From Hyphococcus sp. (GTDB taxonomy: Bacteria > Pseudomonadota > Alphaproteobacteria > Caulobacterales > Parvularculaceae), in NCBI GenBank assembly GCA_021776295.1, contig JAJFGE010000045.1:1-40008 (forward strand): a stretch of DNA of 40,008 bases, in the 5' to 3' direction. The notes beneath the pieces were generated by a model that worked only from the letters and a program-made list of their open reading frames with translations, had not been told where the DNA came from and searched no databases. The translations under genes and the position numbers were made by a program. Shown in pieces: positions 32,955 to 40,008 of this stretch. The first letter of the stretch is position 1; every line of letters begins with the position of its first letter.

Positions 32955-33256
32955 ATAGGCTTCTCCATATCTGAATGCCGCTACAGCCTAGCCAATTGGA
33001 ATGGATATTGCGAGGAGCAGTGGTGACGGCCTTGCAAATGCATCTGACAAAAGCTAGCGGCAAAATAAAATCTGAAAACCATCGCTGGCGTTTGACGGAA
33101 GTAGACGGCTGTTCCGTCTCACTTTTTCCGTCACCCGAAACAGATCAAAAATTTGCATCGTAGCAAAAATTCTAACGATTGAGCTTGAGCTTATTCAGTA
33201 CTCCGCTTATTGTTTCAGCCACGCTTATGGAGGAATATAAGAAGGGGGATCGCAGC
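32955..33256. other. intergenic region upstream of ggt and the coiled-coil protein
   Basis: This is the promoter region for two divergent genes. A hairpin GACGGAA (33094-33100) / TTCCGTC (33112-33118), followed by CACTTTTT, looks like an intrinsic terminator on the plus strand, yet no plus-strand gene precedes it. A short unrecognised transcript is possible. The right end (33179-33256) is in frame with the next gene but is taken as leader. Confidence 0.35.
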
Positions 33257-34945
33257 ATGCTGTTTAGATATATAGATAAGGTCGCGCTGATTTTCGCCGC
33301 GTGTTACTTGCTGTTCGCTGCCGCACAGGCGCAAGAAGTTGAAGAACCAAACTACACGGATGTGGACTTGGGCGAGCGCGAGGCTGGTACGTCATATCCC
33401 CTTGCTCTTGGTGCGGAAAATCGTAATTGCGCGCAGCCGCTGGACTTTCGTTTTTCGTCGAGTGAACAATGGTTGCGCATGCCCGCCGACCCGGTTGTGC
33501 GTCAGGTTCCTGCGGGACAGACGCGGCAGATTGAGGCGACGCTTGATCTTACGAATGTGCAGCCCGGACAGTATGAGGTGCTCGTTGATGTCGATTGCGA
33601 CAATTGCGGTTTTTTTATCTTTAAAAACTGCAAAATCGATAAACAGCAATTGCGTTTGCTCCTACGTGTCAATGCCGCCCCTGCGCCGCCAGGCGGGCAA
33701 CAGCCAGCGCAAGGCGCTCCGCTGCCGCCGGGCGCTCCGCTCTTAAGCCCGCCGCCGCCGCAAGTCGATTATAAAGACAAGAGAATTCCTAAGCCTCTGC
33801 GCAGGAAAGCCAAAGCCGCCTATGAGGCATGGACGCTGGCGCTTAAAAAGGCAAAAGACTGCGCCGACGAGCTTGCCAAACTACAGGCCGCCGCCAAGGC
33901 GGCGAAGGAAAAAGCCGACAAAGCCAAAGTGGCGGCCGGCGCGGCGGAGCAGAAAGCCAGCGATGCGAAATCACAGAAAAAAGCCGCGCAAGAAGAGCTA
34001 AAAAATGCGAATATCGCAGTGAACAAAGCGCAAGACGCACTCGACAAGGCTAATAGTGACCTGAAATATGCAAACAGTCGCGATGGCATCACAGCTGACC
34101 GCGTAGCAGCAAAGGCTGCGTTGAAAAAGGCTGAGGCGGAGAAGAAAGCCGCTGACAAACGCCTGGCCGATGCGGCCAAGGCCAGTCGTCAATTACCAAA
34201 GCCGAAAGACATCGCCAAGCTCGATAAAGACGCCAAGAAAAAGCGAAAAGCAGCGGACGCTGCCGCTGCTGCTGCAACAGCGGCCGAAAATGCCGTTGCA
34301 AAAAAACAAGCTGAATGTCTAAAACTGCAACAGGCGGCCGCTGCGGCGCAAACTGCGAGTGAAAAAGCGGACAAGGACGCAAAGGACGCCATCCCCCCGG
34401 CGCCTGTTGATCGCACGGCTGAAAAAATCAAGAAGCAACGCGAAAAAGTCGGCAAATGCGCCATAAAGCTCGGTCAGTTACTGGAAGCGCAACGCCTGGC
34501 CCTGGAAGTGATGGCCAAGCTGGGCGCATTGGGTGACGATTATGAGAGCGACCTTAAGGCCTGGGCCGATGGCGTGGATGACGCCAAGAAATTCTTCGAT
34601 GATTTGCCGCCCGGTATTCCATTTGTCGATACCGTTGTGAGCACACTCACGGCGGTTCGCTCCATCATGGGGATCGCCAGCGGGGTGATTGCGGTTGGCA
34701 ACACTGTCCATACGCCCAAATCTGGAAACGATGTTAAGAGCCCGGCCGATACCAAACAATGGATTATAGATAATAAGTTCACCAAAGACCCGGCTGAAGC
34801 CGAACGCATCTACGAGCAAATGAAAAAATATTCTGAGACCGATTCAACCGAAAAAATGCTAAAAGAACTCGATTACCAGAAAAAACTTTGCAAGTCCGAG
34901 GAGGCCAAACTTGAAGCGATGACTGAGGCGGCGAAGGGGAAATAA
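33257..34945 (+). CDS. exported Ig-like/coiled-coil protein with Ala-Lys-rich stalk
   Basis: I do not recognise this 562-residue protein, but its modules are clear. A signal peptide (residues 1-21, ending AAAQAQE) comes first. A beta-rich domain of about 100 residues follows (LGEREAGTSYPLALGAENRN ... QYEVLVDVDCDNCGFF) and looks like an Ig-type fold with two or more cysteine pairs. A Pro/Gly linker spans about 145-175. A long Ala/Lys/Asp-rich helix, about 180-380, resembles the TolA stalk. The C-terminal helical part contains a Gly-dotted hydrophobic stretch (IPFVDTVVSTLTAVRSIMGIASGVIAVGNTV) and KKLCKSEEAKLEAM at the end. The ATG at 33257 is preferred because GAAGGGGG precedes it. Periplasmic or surface location is likely. 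A structural spacer or a toxin-like effector are both possible. Confidence 0.6.
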   Translation: MLFRYIDKVALIFAACYLLFAAAQAQEVEEPNYTDVDLGEREAGTSYPLALGAENRNCAQPLDFRFSSSEQWLRMPADPVVRQVPAGQTRQIEATLDLTNVQPGQYEVLVDVDCDNCGFFIFKNCKIDKQQLRLLLRVNAAPAPPGGQQPAQGAPLPPGAPLLSPPPPQVDYKDKRIPKPLRRKAKAAYEAWTLALKKAKDCADELAKLQAAAKAAKEKADKAKVAAGAAEQKASDAKSQKKAAQEELKNANIAVNKAQDALDKANSDLKYANSRDGITADRVAAKAALKKAEAEKKAADKRLADAAKASRQLPKPKDIAKLDKDAKKKRKAADAAAAAATAAENAVAKKQAECLKLQQAAAAAQTASEKADKDAKDAIPPAPVDRTAEKIKKQREKVGKCAIKLGQLLEAQRLALEVMAKLGALGDDYESDLKAWADGVDDAKKFFDDLPPGIPFVDTVVSTLTAVRSIMGIASGVIAVGNTVHTPKSGNDVKSPADTKQWIIDNKFTKDPAEAERIYEQMKKYSETDSTEKMLKELDYQKKLCKSEEAKLEAMTEAAKGK

Positions 34946-34983
34946 CGGCAGGAAATAGTAGCACTGCTCCGGCCTCATCTTCC

Positions 34984-35025
34984 CTAGAGCATCGGGCGAT
35001 TAACAGGAATCGCCCGATGCTCTAG
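34984..35025. repeat. perfect 18-bp inverted repeat, palindromic element copy 2
   Basis: The arm from 34984 to 35001 (CTAGAGCATCGGGCGATT) is the exact inverse of 35008-35025, with a 6-nt AACAGG loop. The outer CTAGAGC words and the adjacent ATTCTTT (35026-35032) match, inverted, the element at 17168-17181. It lies just behind the stop of the coiled-coil gene and can also act as a terminator hairpin. Confidence 0.75.
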
Positions 35026-35074
35026 ATTCTTTGTTACGCGCCGGCCCGCGCGCGAATGCGCGCTAACTATAACT

Positions 35075-35092
35075 TGACCGCCTTCGCGGTCA
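35075..35092. terminator. hairpin TGACCGC-CTTC-GCGGTCA
   Basis: A perfect 7-bp stem with a 4-nt loop lies in the middle of the convergent intergenic region. There is no T-run after it, so it is a structural element or weak terminator. Confidence 0.4.
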
Positions 35093-35107
35093 GATGCGAA
35101 AAACCGG

Positions 35108-35201
35108 CCTCATCCTGAGCTTGTCGAAGGGTCCACTTTTTCGCCCGGCGCTCTAATCCAGAGACCCATTGCTCAAGCAAAGACTTCGAAGGATGAACAG
35201 G
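35108..35201. repeat. interspersed repeat of the CTTCGACAAGCTCAGGATGAG type
   Basis: The stretch 35108-35131 reads, on the minus strand, CCTTCGACAAGCTCAGGATG plus AGG, a word I know from many alphaproteobacterial intergenic regions. A partial inverted partner, CTTCGAAGGATGAACAGG, lies at 35184-35201, so the whole unit can fold back on itself. It sits directly behind the haloalkane dehalogenase gene. Confidence 0.6.
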
Positions 35202-35205
35202 AGTG

Positions 35206-36147
35206 TTATTCTAACCCAAACCGCTCCAGCGCCGCTTTCGCGATCGGCTCGCCCCATTCCTGCACGAAATGGCCGGCGTCTGCGACTTCCATGGGTTCGG
35301 GGCAATTTTTGATTGTGTTTTGCAGGATTTTCATCGCCGGGGGGCCGAGCACCGGGTCCTGCATGCCGATCGCCATGAAGCTGTCGCCTGACCAGTCTTC
35401 GGACCAGAATTTGCGCGCCTTAAGTGAGGTTTCAACGCCCTCGCTGGAGGACGGCGTTAGTTCTTCGCCTTCGCCGCCTCTGAGCATGACAAGTTCGGGG
35501 AAGCGCCGAACGCCTGCTTTGTAGGATTGATCCGGAAACGGCGCGTCATAAGCGACGATTTCATCCTCGGTGAGGATGGGCGTCGTCTGTTTCATCAGCT
35601 TGCCGACTTTAAGGTCGGGATTAGCGCGGTTGAACGCCCGCCAGGCGGCAAAGCCCTGGCCGGCATTTTCTCCAGCCGGCAGGCCGGTGTTCATGACAAT
35701 TAGCCGCGTAAAGCGCTGCGGCGCTTCCATCGGCAGGGTGAGGCCAAGAAGTCCGCCCCAGTCCTGACAGACAAGGCAGACATTTTTGAGATCGAGCCGC
35801 TCGACAAAAGCCAGTAGCGCGTTGCGGTGAAAATGATAGGTATAGACATCATCATCGACCGGCTTATCCGAGCGCCCGAAGCCGAACATATCAAGCGCGA
35901 CAAAGCGATGGCCGGCATTGGTGAAAACTGGCGCCATCTTACGAAACAGATAAGCCCATGACGGCTCGCCGTGAATACAAAGGAATGTCACGCCGTCTTT
36001 TGCGTCCCCGCTACTCGGGAACTCATCGACATAGTGCATGCGCAAGCCTTCATAGCCGGGAAGGTCGTCAACATAATGCGGCGCATAATCCCAATCAGAC
36101 AGGGTCTCAAACCGCTCATCGGAGGTGCGTAGGGCTTTGATGGACAT
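35206..36147 (-). CDS. haloalkane dehalogenase (subfamily I type)
   Basis: An alpha/beta-hydrolase of 313 residues. The start resembles DhlA/DhmA-type enzymes (RTSDERFETLSDWDYAPHYV). IHGEPSWAYLFRKM holds Glu61 and Trp64. The nucleophile elbow CQDWGG has Asp129 followed by halide-binding Trp130, the dehalogenase mark where esterases have Ser. The acid Asp264 is in GMQDPVLGPP and the base His293 in DAGHFVQEWG, as in subfamily I with the acid after strand 7. The triad is complete. It should hydrolyse a carbon-halogen bond to an alcohol, halide and proton in the cytoplasm; the substrate is unknown. The cap domain is about residues 155-235. No degradation operon surrounds it. Confidence 0.85.
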   Translation of the reverse strand: MSIKALRTSDERFETLSDWDYAPHYVDDLPGYEGLRMHYVDEFPSSGDAKDGVTFLCIHGEPSWAYLFRKMAPVFTNAGHRFVALDMFGFGRSDKPVDDDVYTYHFHRNALLAFVERLDLKNVCLVCQDWGGLLGLTLPMEAPQRFTRLIVMNTGLPAGENAGQGFAAWRAFNRANPDLKVGKLMKQTTPILTEDEIVAYDAPFPDQSYKAGVRRFPELVMLRGGEGEELTPSSSEGVETSLKARKFWSEDWSGDSFMAIGMQDPVLGPPAMKILQNTIKNCPEPMEVADAGHFVQEWGEPIAKAALERFGLE

Positions 36148-36224
36148 TGAGAGCAGGCTCCTTTTTCGTTTCCGTCAACATGGCGCGTCTTCGCGCGGCG
36201 CGCAAAGCACTTTCGCAGTAGCCA

Positions 36225-37778
36225 CTACCAGCTCCGGCCCGATAGCCCAAGCCGTTGCGCATAGCCTTCGCGCGCCGGCAGTGCGGATTCTGCTGACGGC
36301 TCCCAGACCGGCAGGCCGGTATCGGGCGCCGGTTCCTCGCTGTCTTCACCGAGAGATTCGATCAGGCTTGTCGCATAGGCGAGTGCGCGGTTCTGTCGTT
36401 CGAAATGGTCGATCAGCCATTCGTAGCGGTCGGACGCATCGCCGAATGCGGCCTCTATGCCGTCGCTGTAATGGCCCATATCCGTAAGGTCGTCGATATC
36501 TTCACTGCTTGGCGGCTCGGACATGCGGCGGGCGCGCTCTTCAATATATTCGCGGCGTTCATTGGCTTCGTTGATAGCGCCGATATCGATTACCGGGATC
36601 GGCGTTTGCCATAACATCGGCAAGGCAGGCGCAAAGCTCGCATGGCGGTATTGGCGGGTTTGCAAAGCCGCGCCGCGAATGCTGTCGCTGTTAAAGAACA
36701 TATGCCCGCCCTGGTCGGCGACGGCGAGACGAACCGCGCCGGTTGCGGGATCGGTTGAGCGGATTTCAACCCGCGCAACCGGAAAGGCGACAACGCCGCG
36801 ATATTTACGCCCGCTGATCGGCGTATCATCTGCATAGGTCGTAAGGACACTATCGCCATTAGCAAAGCGAAGCTCAGTGATGCGTCCAACAATGTCGCGA
36901 ATAACCTCCGCAGCTTCAGGCACAACAATCTCAGCGGTCGCGGTGCTGTAGCCTCTGGAGCTGTATCTGATGAAATAGCCGTCTGGATGCCATGACCAGC
37001 GCCCGGAAGGAACGTCGTCATCTGTCGTTGGCGCCACGCCTTCGCGAATGGCGATACGCTCAAGCTCGTCGAAACTGACATCGGGGCGCGCCGCCGCACG
37101 GCGCAGGCGCTGATGCGCGTTGTAAGCATTGCGCGCCGACCGTGGCAGCTTGCGCAAGGCGCGGCTGGAAAGCTCTGGCGGGACAAATGCGTCGGCGCCG
37201 TTCAGTGCGATAATCTGCTGCGGCGTTAACAGCGCGGCCGCGGCTGTTTGGTAATTCGGTTTCATGGCGGAGACGTTCACGCCCGCGATCAGGCTCCATA
37301 TTAGGCCTTGTATATCGTTACGGGGAATGTCTGGATGGCCGTAGGAGTTGGCGAGGATATCGCGCAGAGGGTGAGCGAGTTTGCCGGTCAGTTCGCCGGA
37401 CATATAACCGGCGCCGCCAGGCTGGCCATAGGCGCCGGGTTTTAAACAATAACTCTGGGATGGAAATCGATAGGTTCCAGGCGCCAGTAGGAAGCCGCCG
37501 GTCGCGGTCCGCTCAAGCGCGCTCATGTCGTTATACGATTGCGGTGCGTAGCCGTCCATGAGAAGCGACATCCGGCGCAGATTGGCGTTGTTCTGTTCAA
37601 GTGGAAAAATTGCCTTGGCGACAGTGGTTTCCGCAGCAGTCTTTGCTTCTTGTTCGGCGCGTTTCTTCGCCTGGTTCAAAATCCCGCCGATTTGTGCAGC
37701 CGCTGGCGGTGCGGCGATGATGGCGGTTGCCGCCGCCAGCATGGCGAAGCTGCGAATAAGCGTCGTTACCAATGTCAT
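36225..37778 (-). CDS. exported protein of unknown function
   Basis: A 517-residue protein that I cannot assign. A signal peptide spans residues 1-28 (LIRSFAMLAAATAIIAAPPAAAQ). A short Ala/Lys-rich helix follows (NQAKKRAEQEAKTAAETTVAKA). The segment APGTYRFPSQSYCLKPGAYGQPG (about 98-120) and the Tyr/Gly-rich part after it form the first distinct block. The next block (IPRNDIQGLIWSLIAGV ... LTPQQIIALNGA) is helical. From about 260 onward short beta-type strands dominate (WSWHPDGYFIRYSSRGYS, RITELRFANGDSVLTTY, AVRLAVADQGGHMFF), and the C-terminus is acidic and Pro-rich. GGGAGATTTCAC precedes the ATG. It is divergent from the dihydrolipoyl dehydrogenase gene. Periplasmic location is likely. Confidence 0.5.
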   Translation of the reverse strand: MTLVTTLIRSFAMLAAATAIIAAPPAAAQIGGILNQAKKRAEQEAKTAAETTVAKAIFPLEQNNANLRRMSLLMDGYAPQSYNDMSALERTATGGFLLAPGTYRFPSQSYCLKPGAYGQPGGAGYMSGELTGKLAHPLRDILANSYGHPDIPRNDIQGLIWSLIAGVNVSAMKPNYQTAAAALLTPQQIIALNGADAFVPPELSSRALRKLPRSARNAYNAHQRLRRAAARPDVSFDELERIAIREGVAPTTDDDVPSGRWSWHPDGYFIRYSSRGYSTATAEIVVPEAAEVIRDIVGRITELRFANGDSVLTTYADDTPISGRKYRGVVAFPVARVEIRSTDPATGAVRLAVADQGGHMFFNSDSIRGAALQTRQYRHASFAPALPMLWQTPIPVIDIGAINEANERREYIEERARRMSEPPSSEDIDDLTDMGHYSDGIEAAFGDASDRYEWLIDHFERQNRALAYATSLIESLGEDSEEPAPDTGLPVWEPSAESALPAREGYAQRLGLSGRSW

Positions 37779-37984
37779 GTGAAATCTCCCCGTTCACCGC
37801 GGCAGGCATCTCTGCCGCTCATATCTGACCGGCTTCAGGCTAGCCCTTTCCGTTCTCCATTTCCAATCCCCACAATATTTCTTCCCGTTCATGTTTTCTT
37901 CTCAGGCCGCGCCGCTATAGTCGCGCGGAAAATCAATCGCGCCAGCCCGTTAGCGTGGTTCATATCATCATTCTGGAGACATTC

Positions 37985-39412
37985 ATGGCCGAGCATTCTT
38001 GCGATCTTGTGATTATCGGCTCGGGGCCGGGCGGCTATGTCGCGGCGATCCGGGCGGCGCAGCTGGGGATGAAGACCGCTATCGTTGAGCGCGATGCGCT
38101 GGGCGGCGTCTGCCTCAACTGGGGCTGCATCCCGACCAAGGCGCTGCTGCGCACCGCGGAAGTCTATGCCAACATGCAACACGCAGCCGAATTTGGGCTG
38201 ACGGCGGACAATATCGGTTTTGACATTGACGCGGTCGTCAAACGTTCGCGCAAAGTCGCGAACAAACTCTCCGGCGGCATCGGTTATCTGATGAAGAAGC
38301 ATAAAGTTCAGGTGATCAAAGGAACCGCGCGGCTGGAGAAGGGCAGCGTTGCGCCACTGGTCCGGGTCAAGACGAAATCCGGCGAAGACACGGTCAAAGC
38401 CAAACACGTCATCCTCGCCACTGGCGCCCGCGCACGCACCATTCCGCAAGCCGGGCTGGAGCCTGACGGCAAGCTGGTCTGGACCGCCAAGGAAGCGATG
38501 GTTCCCGACATTATGCCGAAATCGCTTTTGGTGATCGGCTCGGGCGCCATCGGCATTGAGTTTGCGAGTTTTTACAATGCGCTCGGCGCCAAGGTGACGG
38601 TGGTCGAAATGCTCGATCGCGTGTTGCCGGTGGAAGACGAGGAGATTTCCAAACACGCCGAGAAGCAGTTCAAAAAACACGGCATGGACATTCTCACCGG
38701 GGCGCAGGTGCAAAGCCTCGACAAGAAAGGCAAGCTGGCCAAAGCGACGGTTAAACTCAAAGACGGCCAAAAAGGCGAAATGACCAAAACAATTGAGGCC
38801 GAGCGCGTTGTCCTCGCCGTCGGGATTGTCGGCAATGTCGAAAATCTCGGGCTAGAGGCGGTCGGCGCGAAAATTGACCGCGGCCATGTCAGCGTCAATC
38901 AGTGGTTGGAGACCGGCGTTAAAGGGCTCTATGCGATTGGCGATGTTGTCGGCGCACCGTGGCTGGCGCATAAGGCCTCACATGAGGCAATCATCTGTGT
39001 AGAGAAGATTTCCGGGCAAGCGGGCGTCCATCCGCTCGATGTTACAAAAATCCCGGGCTGCACCTATTGCAACCCGCAAGTCGCCTCCATCGGCATGACC
39101 GAAGCGGCAGCGAATGCGGCAGGCCGCAAGGTCAAGGTCGGGCGCTTCCCGTTTAACGCCAACGGCAAAGCCATCGCCCTGGGCGAACCGGAGGGCCTGG
39201 TCAAAACCGTGTTCGATGCGGCCACCGGCGAGTTACTCGGCGCGCATATGATCGGCGCGGAAGTCACCGAGTTAATCCAGGGCTTCGCGATCGCCCGCTC
39301 AGCCGAACTCGTCGAAGAAGACCTGATGCACACCATCTTCCCACACCCGACGCTAAGCGAGATGATGCATGAAAGCGTGCTCGATGCGTATGGCCGGGTG
39401 ATGCATATTTGA
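37985..39412 (+). CDS. lpdA: dihydrolipoyl dehydrogenase (E3)
   Basis: E3 reoxidises lipoyl groups of 2-oxoacid dehydrogenase complexes with NAD. The product is 475 residues from the ATG at 37985 (TGGAGA upstream). The FAD-binding motif is GSGPGG at 12-17. The redox-active disulfide is Cys43-x4-Cys48 in GGVCLNWGCIPTKALL. The NAD-binding region LLVIGSGAIGIEFASFYNALG lies near 180. The dimer-interface catalytic pair is His454-Glu459 in FPHPTLSEMMHE. All key residues are present. It stands alone here. It may serve the E1-E2 pair at 20.8-24.1 kb, the pyruvate complex or both. Adjacent E2 genes, often found beside lpd, are absent. Confidence 0.95.
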   Translation: MAEHSCDLVIIGSGPGGYVAAIRAAQLGMKTAIVERDALGGVCLNWGCIPTKALLRTAEVYANMQHAAEFGLTADNIGFDIDAVVKRSRKVANKLSGGIGYLMKKHKVQVIKGTARLEKGSVAPLVRVKTKSGEDTVKAKHVILATGARARTIPQAGLEPDGKLVWTAKEAMVPDIMPKSLLVIGSGAIGIEFASFYNALGAKVTVVEMLDRVLPVEDEEISKHAEKQFKKHGMDILTGAQVQSLDKKGKLAKATVKLKDGQKGEMTKTIEAERVVLAVGIVGNVENLGLEAVGAKIDRGHVSVNQWLETGVKGLYAIGDVVGAPWLAHKASHEAIICVEKISGQAGVHPLDVTKIPGCTYCNPQVASIGMTEAAANAAGRKVKVGRFPFNANGKAIALGEPEGLVKTVFDAATGELLGAHMIGAEVTELIQGFAIARSAELVEEDLMHTIFPHPTLSEMMHESVLDAYGRVMHI

Positions 39413-40008
39413 GCGCGGCGTAACGCTTAATGGTTGGGTGCCCTTTGGCGGGGGATGTCCTGGAGAGCAAGCTCAAAGGATCGTTGAGCCAACCCCGTCG
39501 GCCGGTCTGAAAAAGGGTCTTCGCGCTATAGGCAAGCCCCGCAACCACGCGGTCTACAGCGGAATGTGGTCCAACATTTTCACATGGCGTCGCCGCCTTC
39601 ATTGATGGCGCTGGCGGCGCCTGGCGCCGGGATGGTTTTGTTCGCGGCATCAAGATGCATGGCATTTGGTTTGCTCCTTTGCTCGCAATTGCCGATCTGA
39701 GAAAAATGTCCACGACAACACATCTCCCTATCTGGATTGCGAAGGAGTATAAGGCCGCCAGAATCGGTGAGGACGAAATTGAATATATTAAATTTCATCC
39801 TCACGGGTTGGAATGGCCTTACAATGAGCGGTGGGCGCAGTGAAGCTTCCCCGTCATCCCGGATGCGATGCACTGGTGTCCGGTTTAAAGCTTTCGAGTG
39901 AGCCCCTTCGTCAACATTTTATGGGCGTCCAAACGATTACTGCGGCTTGGGACACGAAACAAACGCCGCCTGATTCGACGCTGTGCCTTTTGCGATAGGC
40001 GATGTCTT
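39413..40008. other. terminal 0.6 kb without a firmly supported gene
   Basis: After lpdA no long reading frame is convincing. A plus-strand frame at 39655-39843 (62 codons, or 45 from an internal ATG at 39706) ends IEYIKFHPHGLEWPYNERWAQ, a protein-like composition that could be a small gene or a remnant. On the minus strand a short frame beginning MHLDAANKTIPAPG has an AGGAG site. CGTCATCCCGGATGCG near 39851 resembles an intergenic repeat word. No stable RNA signature was recognised, including the tmRNA tag or RNase P RNA. Confidence 0.4.
39655..39843 (+). CDS. possible small hypothetical protein or gene remnant
   Basis: A 62-codon frame, or 45 codons from the second ATG at 39706 (MSTTTHLPIWIAKEYKAARI). 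The C-terminal half is charged and aromatic (EDEIEYIKFHPHGLEWPYNE), more protein-like than random GC-rich frames here, and local DNA is less GC-rich than its surroundings. No ribosome site stands out before either ATG, and I recognise no family. It could be the end of a decayed gene. Evidence is weak. Confidence 0.2.
   Translation: MHGIWFAPLLAIADLRKMSTTTHLPIWIAKEYKAARIGEDEIEYIKFHPHGLEWPYNERWAQ

Noticed and set aside
32975-33163. 62-codon plus-strand frame in the ggt promoter
   Set aside because: No ribosome site and no family features; it overlaps a region expected to be regulatory.
34984-35201. insertion-sequence ends or a mobile element
   Set aside because: No transposase frame or target-site duplication; the palindromes fit dispersed intergenic repeats better.
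37889-38770. 293-codon open frame on the minus strand
   Set aside because: It lies fully antisense to lpdA, its translation has no family features, and such frames are common opposite GC-rich genes.
39420-39900. tmRNA or RNase P RNA in the terminal region
   Set aside because: No tag-peptide reading frame of the ANDN type on either strand and no recognisable conserved RNA blocks.

Overview
The window is a GC-rich chromosomal stretch of what is most likely an alphaproteobacterium. The signs are recG and sdhE side by side with mfd close by (a linkage known from this class), an Oar-type TonB-dependent receptor, a split UxaA-family lyase and a fused alpha-beta E1 of a 2-oxoacid dehydrogenase. I would guess an aquatic member of the Parvularculales/Hyphomonadaceae neighbourhood, but the order is inference. 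No phage, insertion sequence, CRISPR array, rRNA or tRNA was seen.

Layout. 1-8.4 kb: a 3'-truncated recG (minus), sdhE and mfd (plus). Between sdhE and mfd sits an accessory block: an APC permease, then an HxlR-type repressor divergent from an OsmC-like protein and a small membrane protein. The divergent promoter holds three GTTGCTAC repeats at exactly 22-bp spacing. 8.4-15.3 kb: a minus-strand pair (TPR-VanY peptidase, then a protein with receiver-like modules and a degenerate GGDEF domain), a histidine phosphatase, and a pair consisting of a membrane protein and a secreted glycoside-hydrolase-like protein. 15.3-20.1 kb: a Tat-exported sulfite dehydrogenase with its cytochrome c, a two-subunit lyase best matched to sulfolactate sulfo-lyase (SuyAB), and an aspartate-type aminotransferase. 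20.2-24.1 kb: an Lrp/AsnC regulator divergent from E1 and E2 of a branched-chain-type 2-oxoacid dehydrogenase. 24.2-27.5 kb: a large Oar-like TonB-dependent receptor. 28.1-29.0 kb: secE-nusG, with no tRNA-Trp before and no rplK after them. 29.0-33.0 kb: a glycosyltransferase, an HD-domain protein, a small membrane protein and gamma-glutamyltransferase. 33.2-37.8 kb: a secreted protein with an Ala/Lys-rich coiled coil, a palindrome-rich intergenic region, a haloalkane dehalogenase and a secreted protein of unknown function. 38.0-39.4 kb: dihydrolipoyl dehydrogenase. The last 0.6 kb has no gene I can support firmly.

How genes may work together. The most interesting reading is a compact C3-sulfonate route. 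The aminotransferase could turn cysteate into sulfopyruvate, SuyAB would split sulfolactate into pyruvate and sulfite, and the periplasmic SorAB pair would oxidise sulfite to sulfate. The connecting sulfolactate dehydrogenase and the transporters are not in the window. The Lrp regulator with the divergent E1-E2 genes repeats the bkdR-bkd arrangement known from Pseudomonas. The aminotransferase lies directly behind the regulator, so it may serve amino-acid catabolism instead. The E3 for this complex could be the dihydrolipoyl dehydrogenase 14 kb away.
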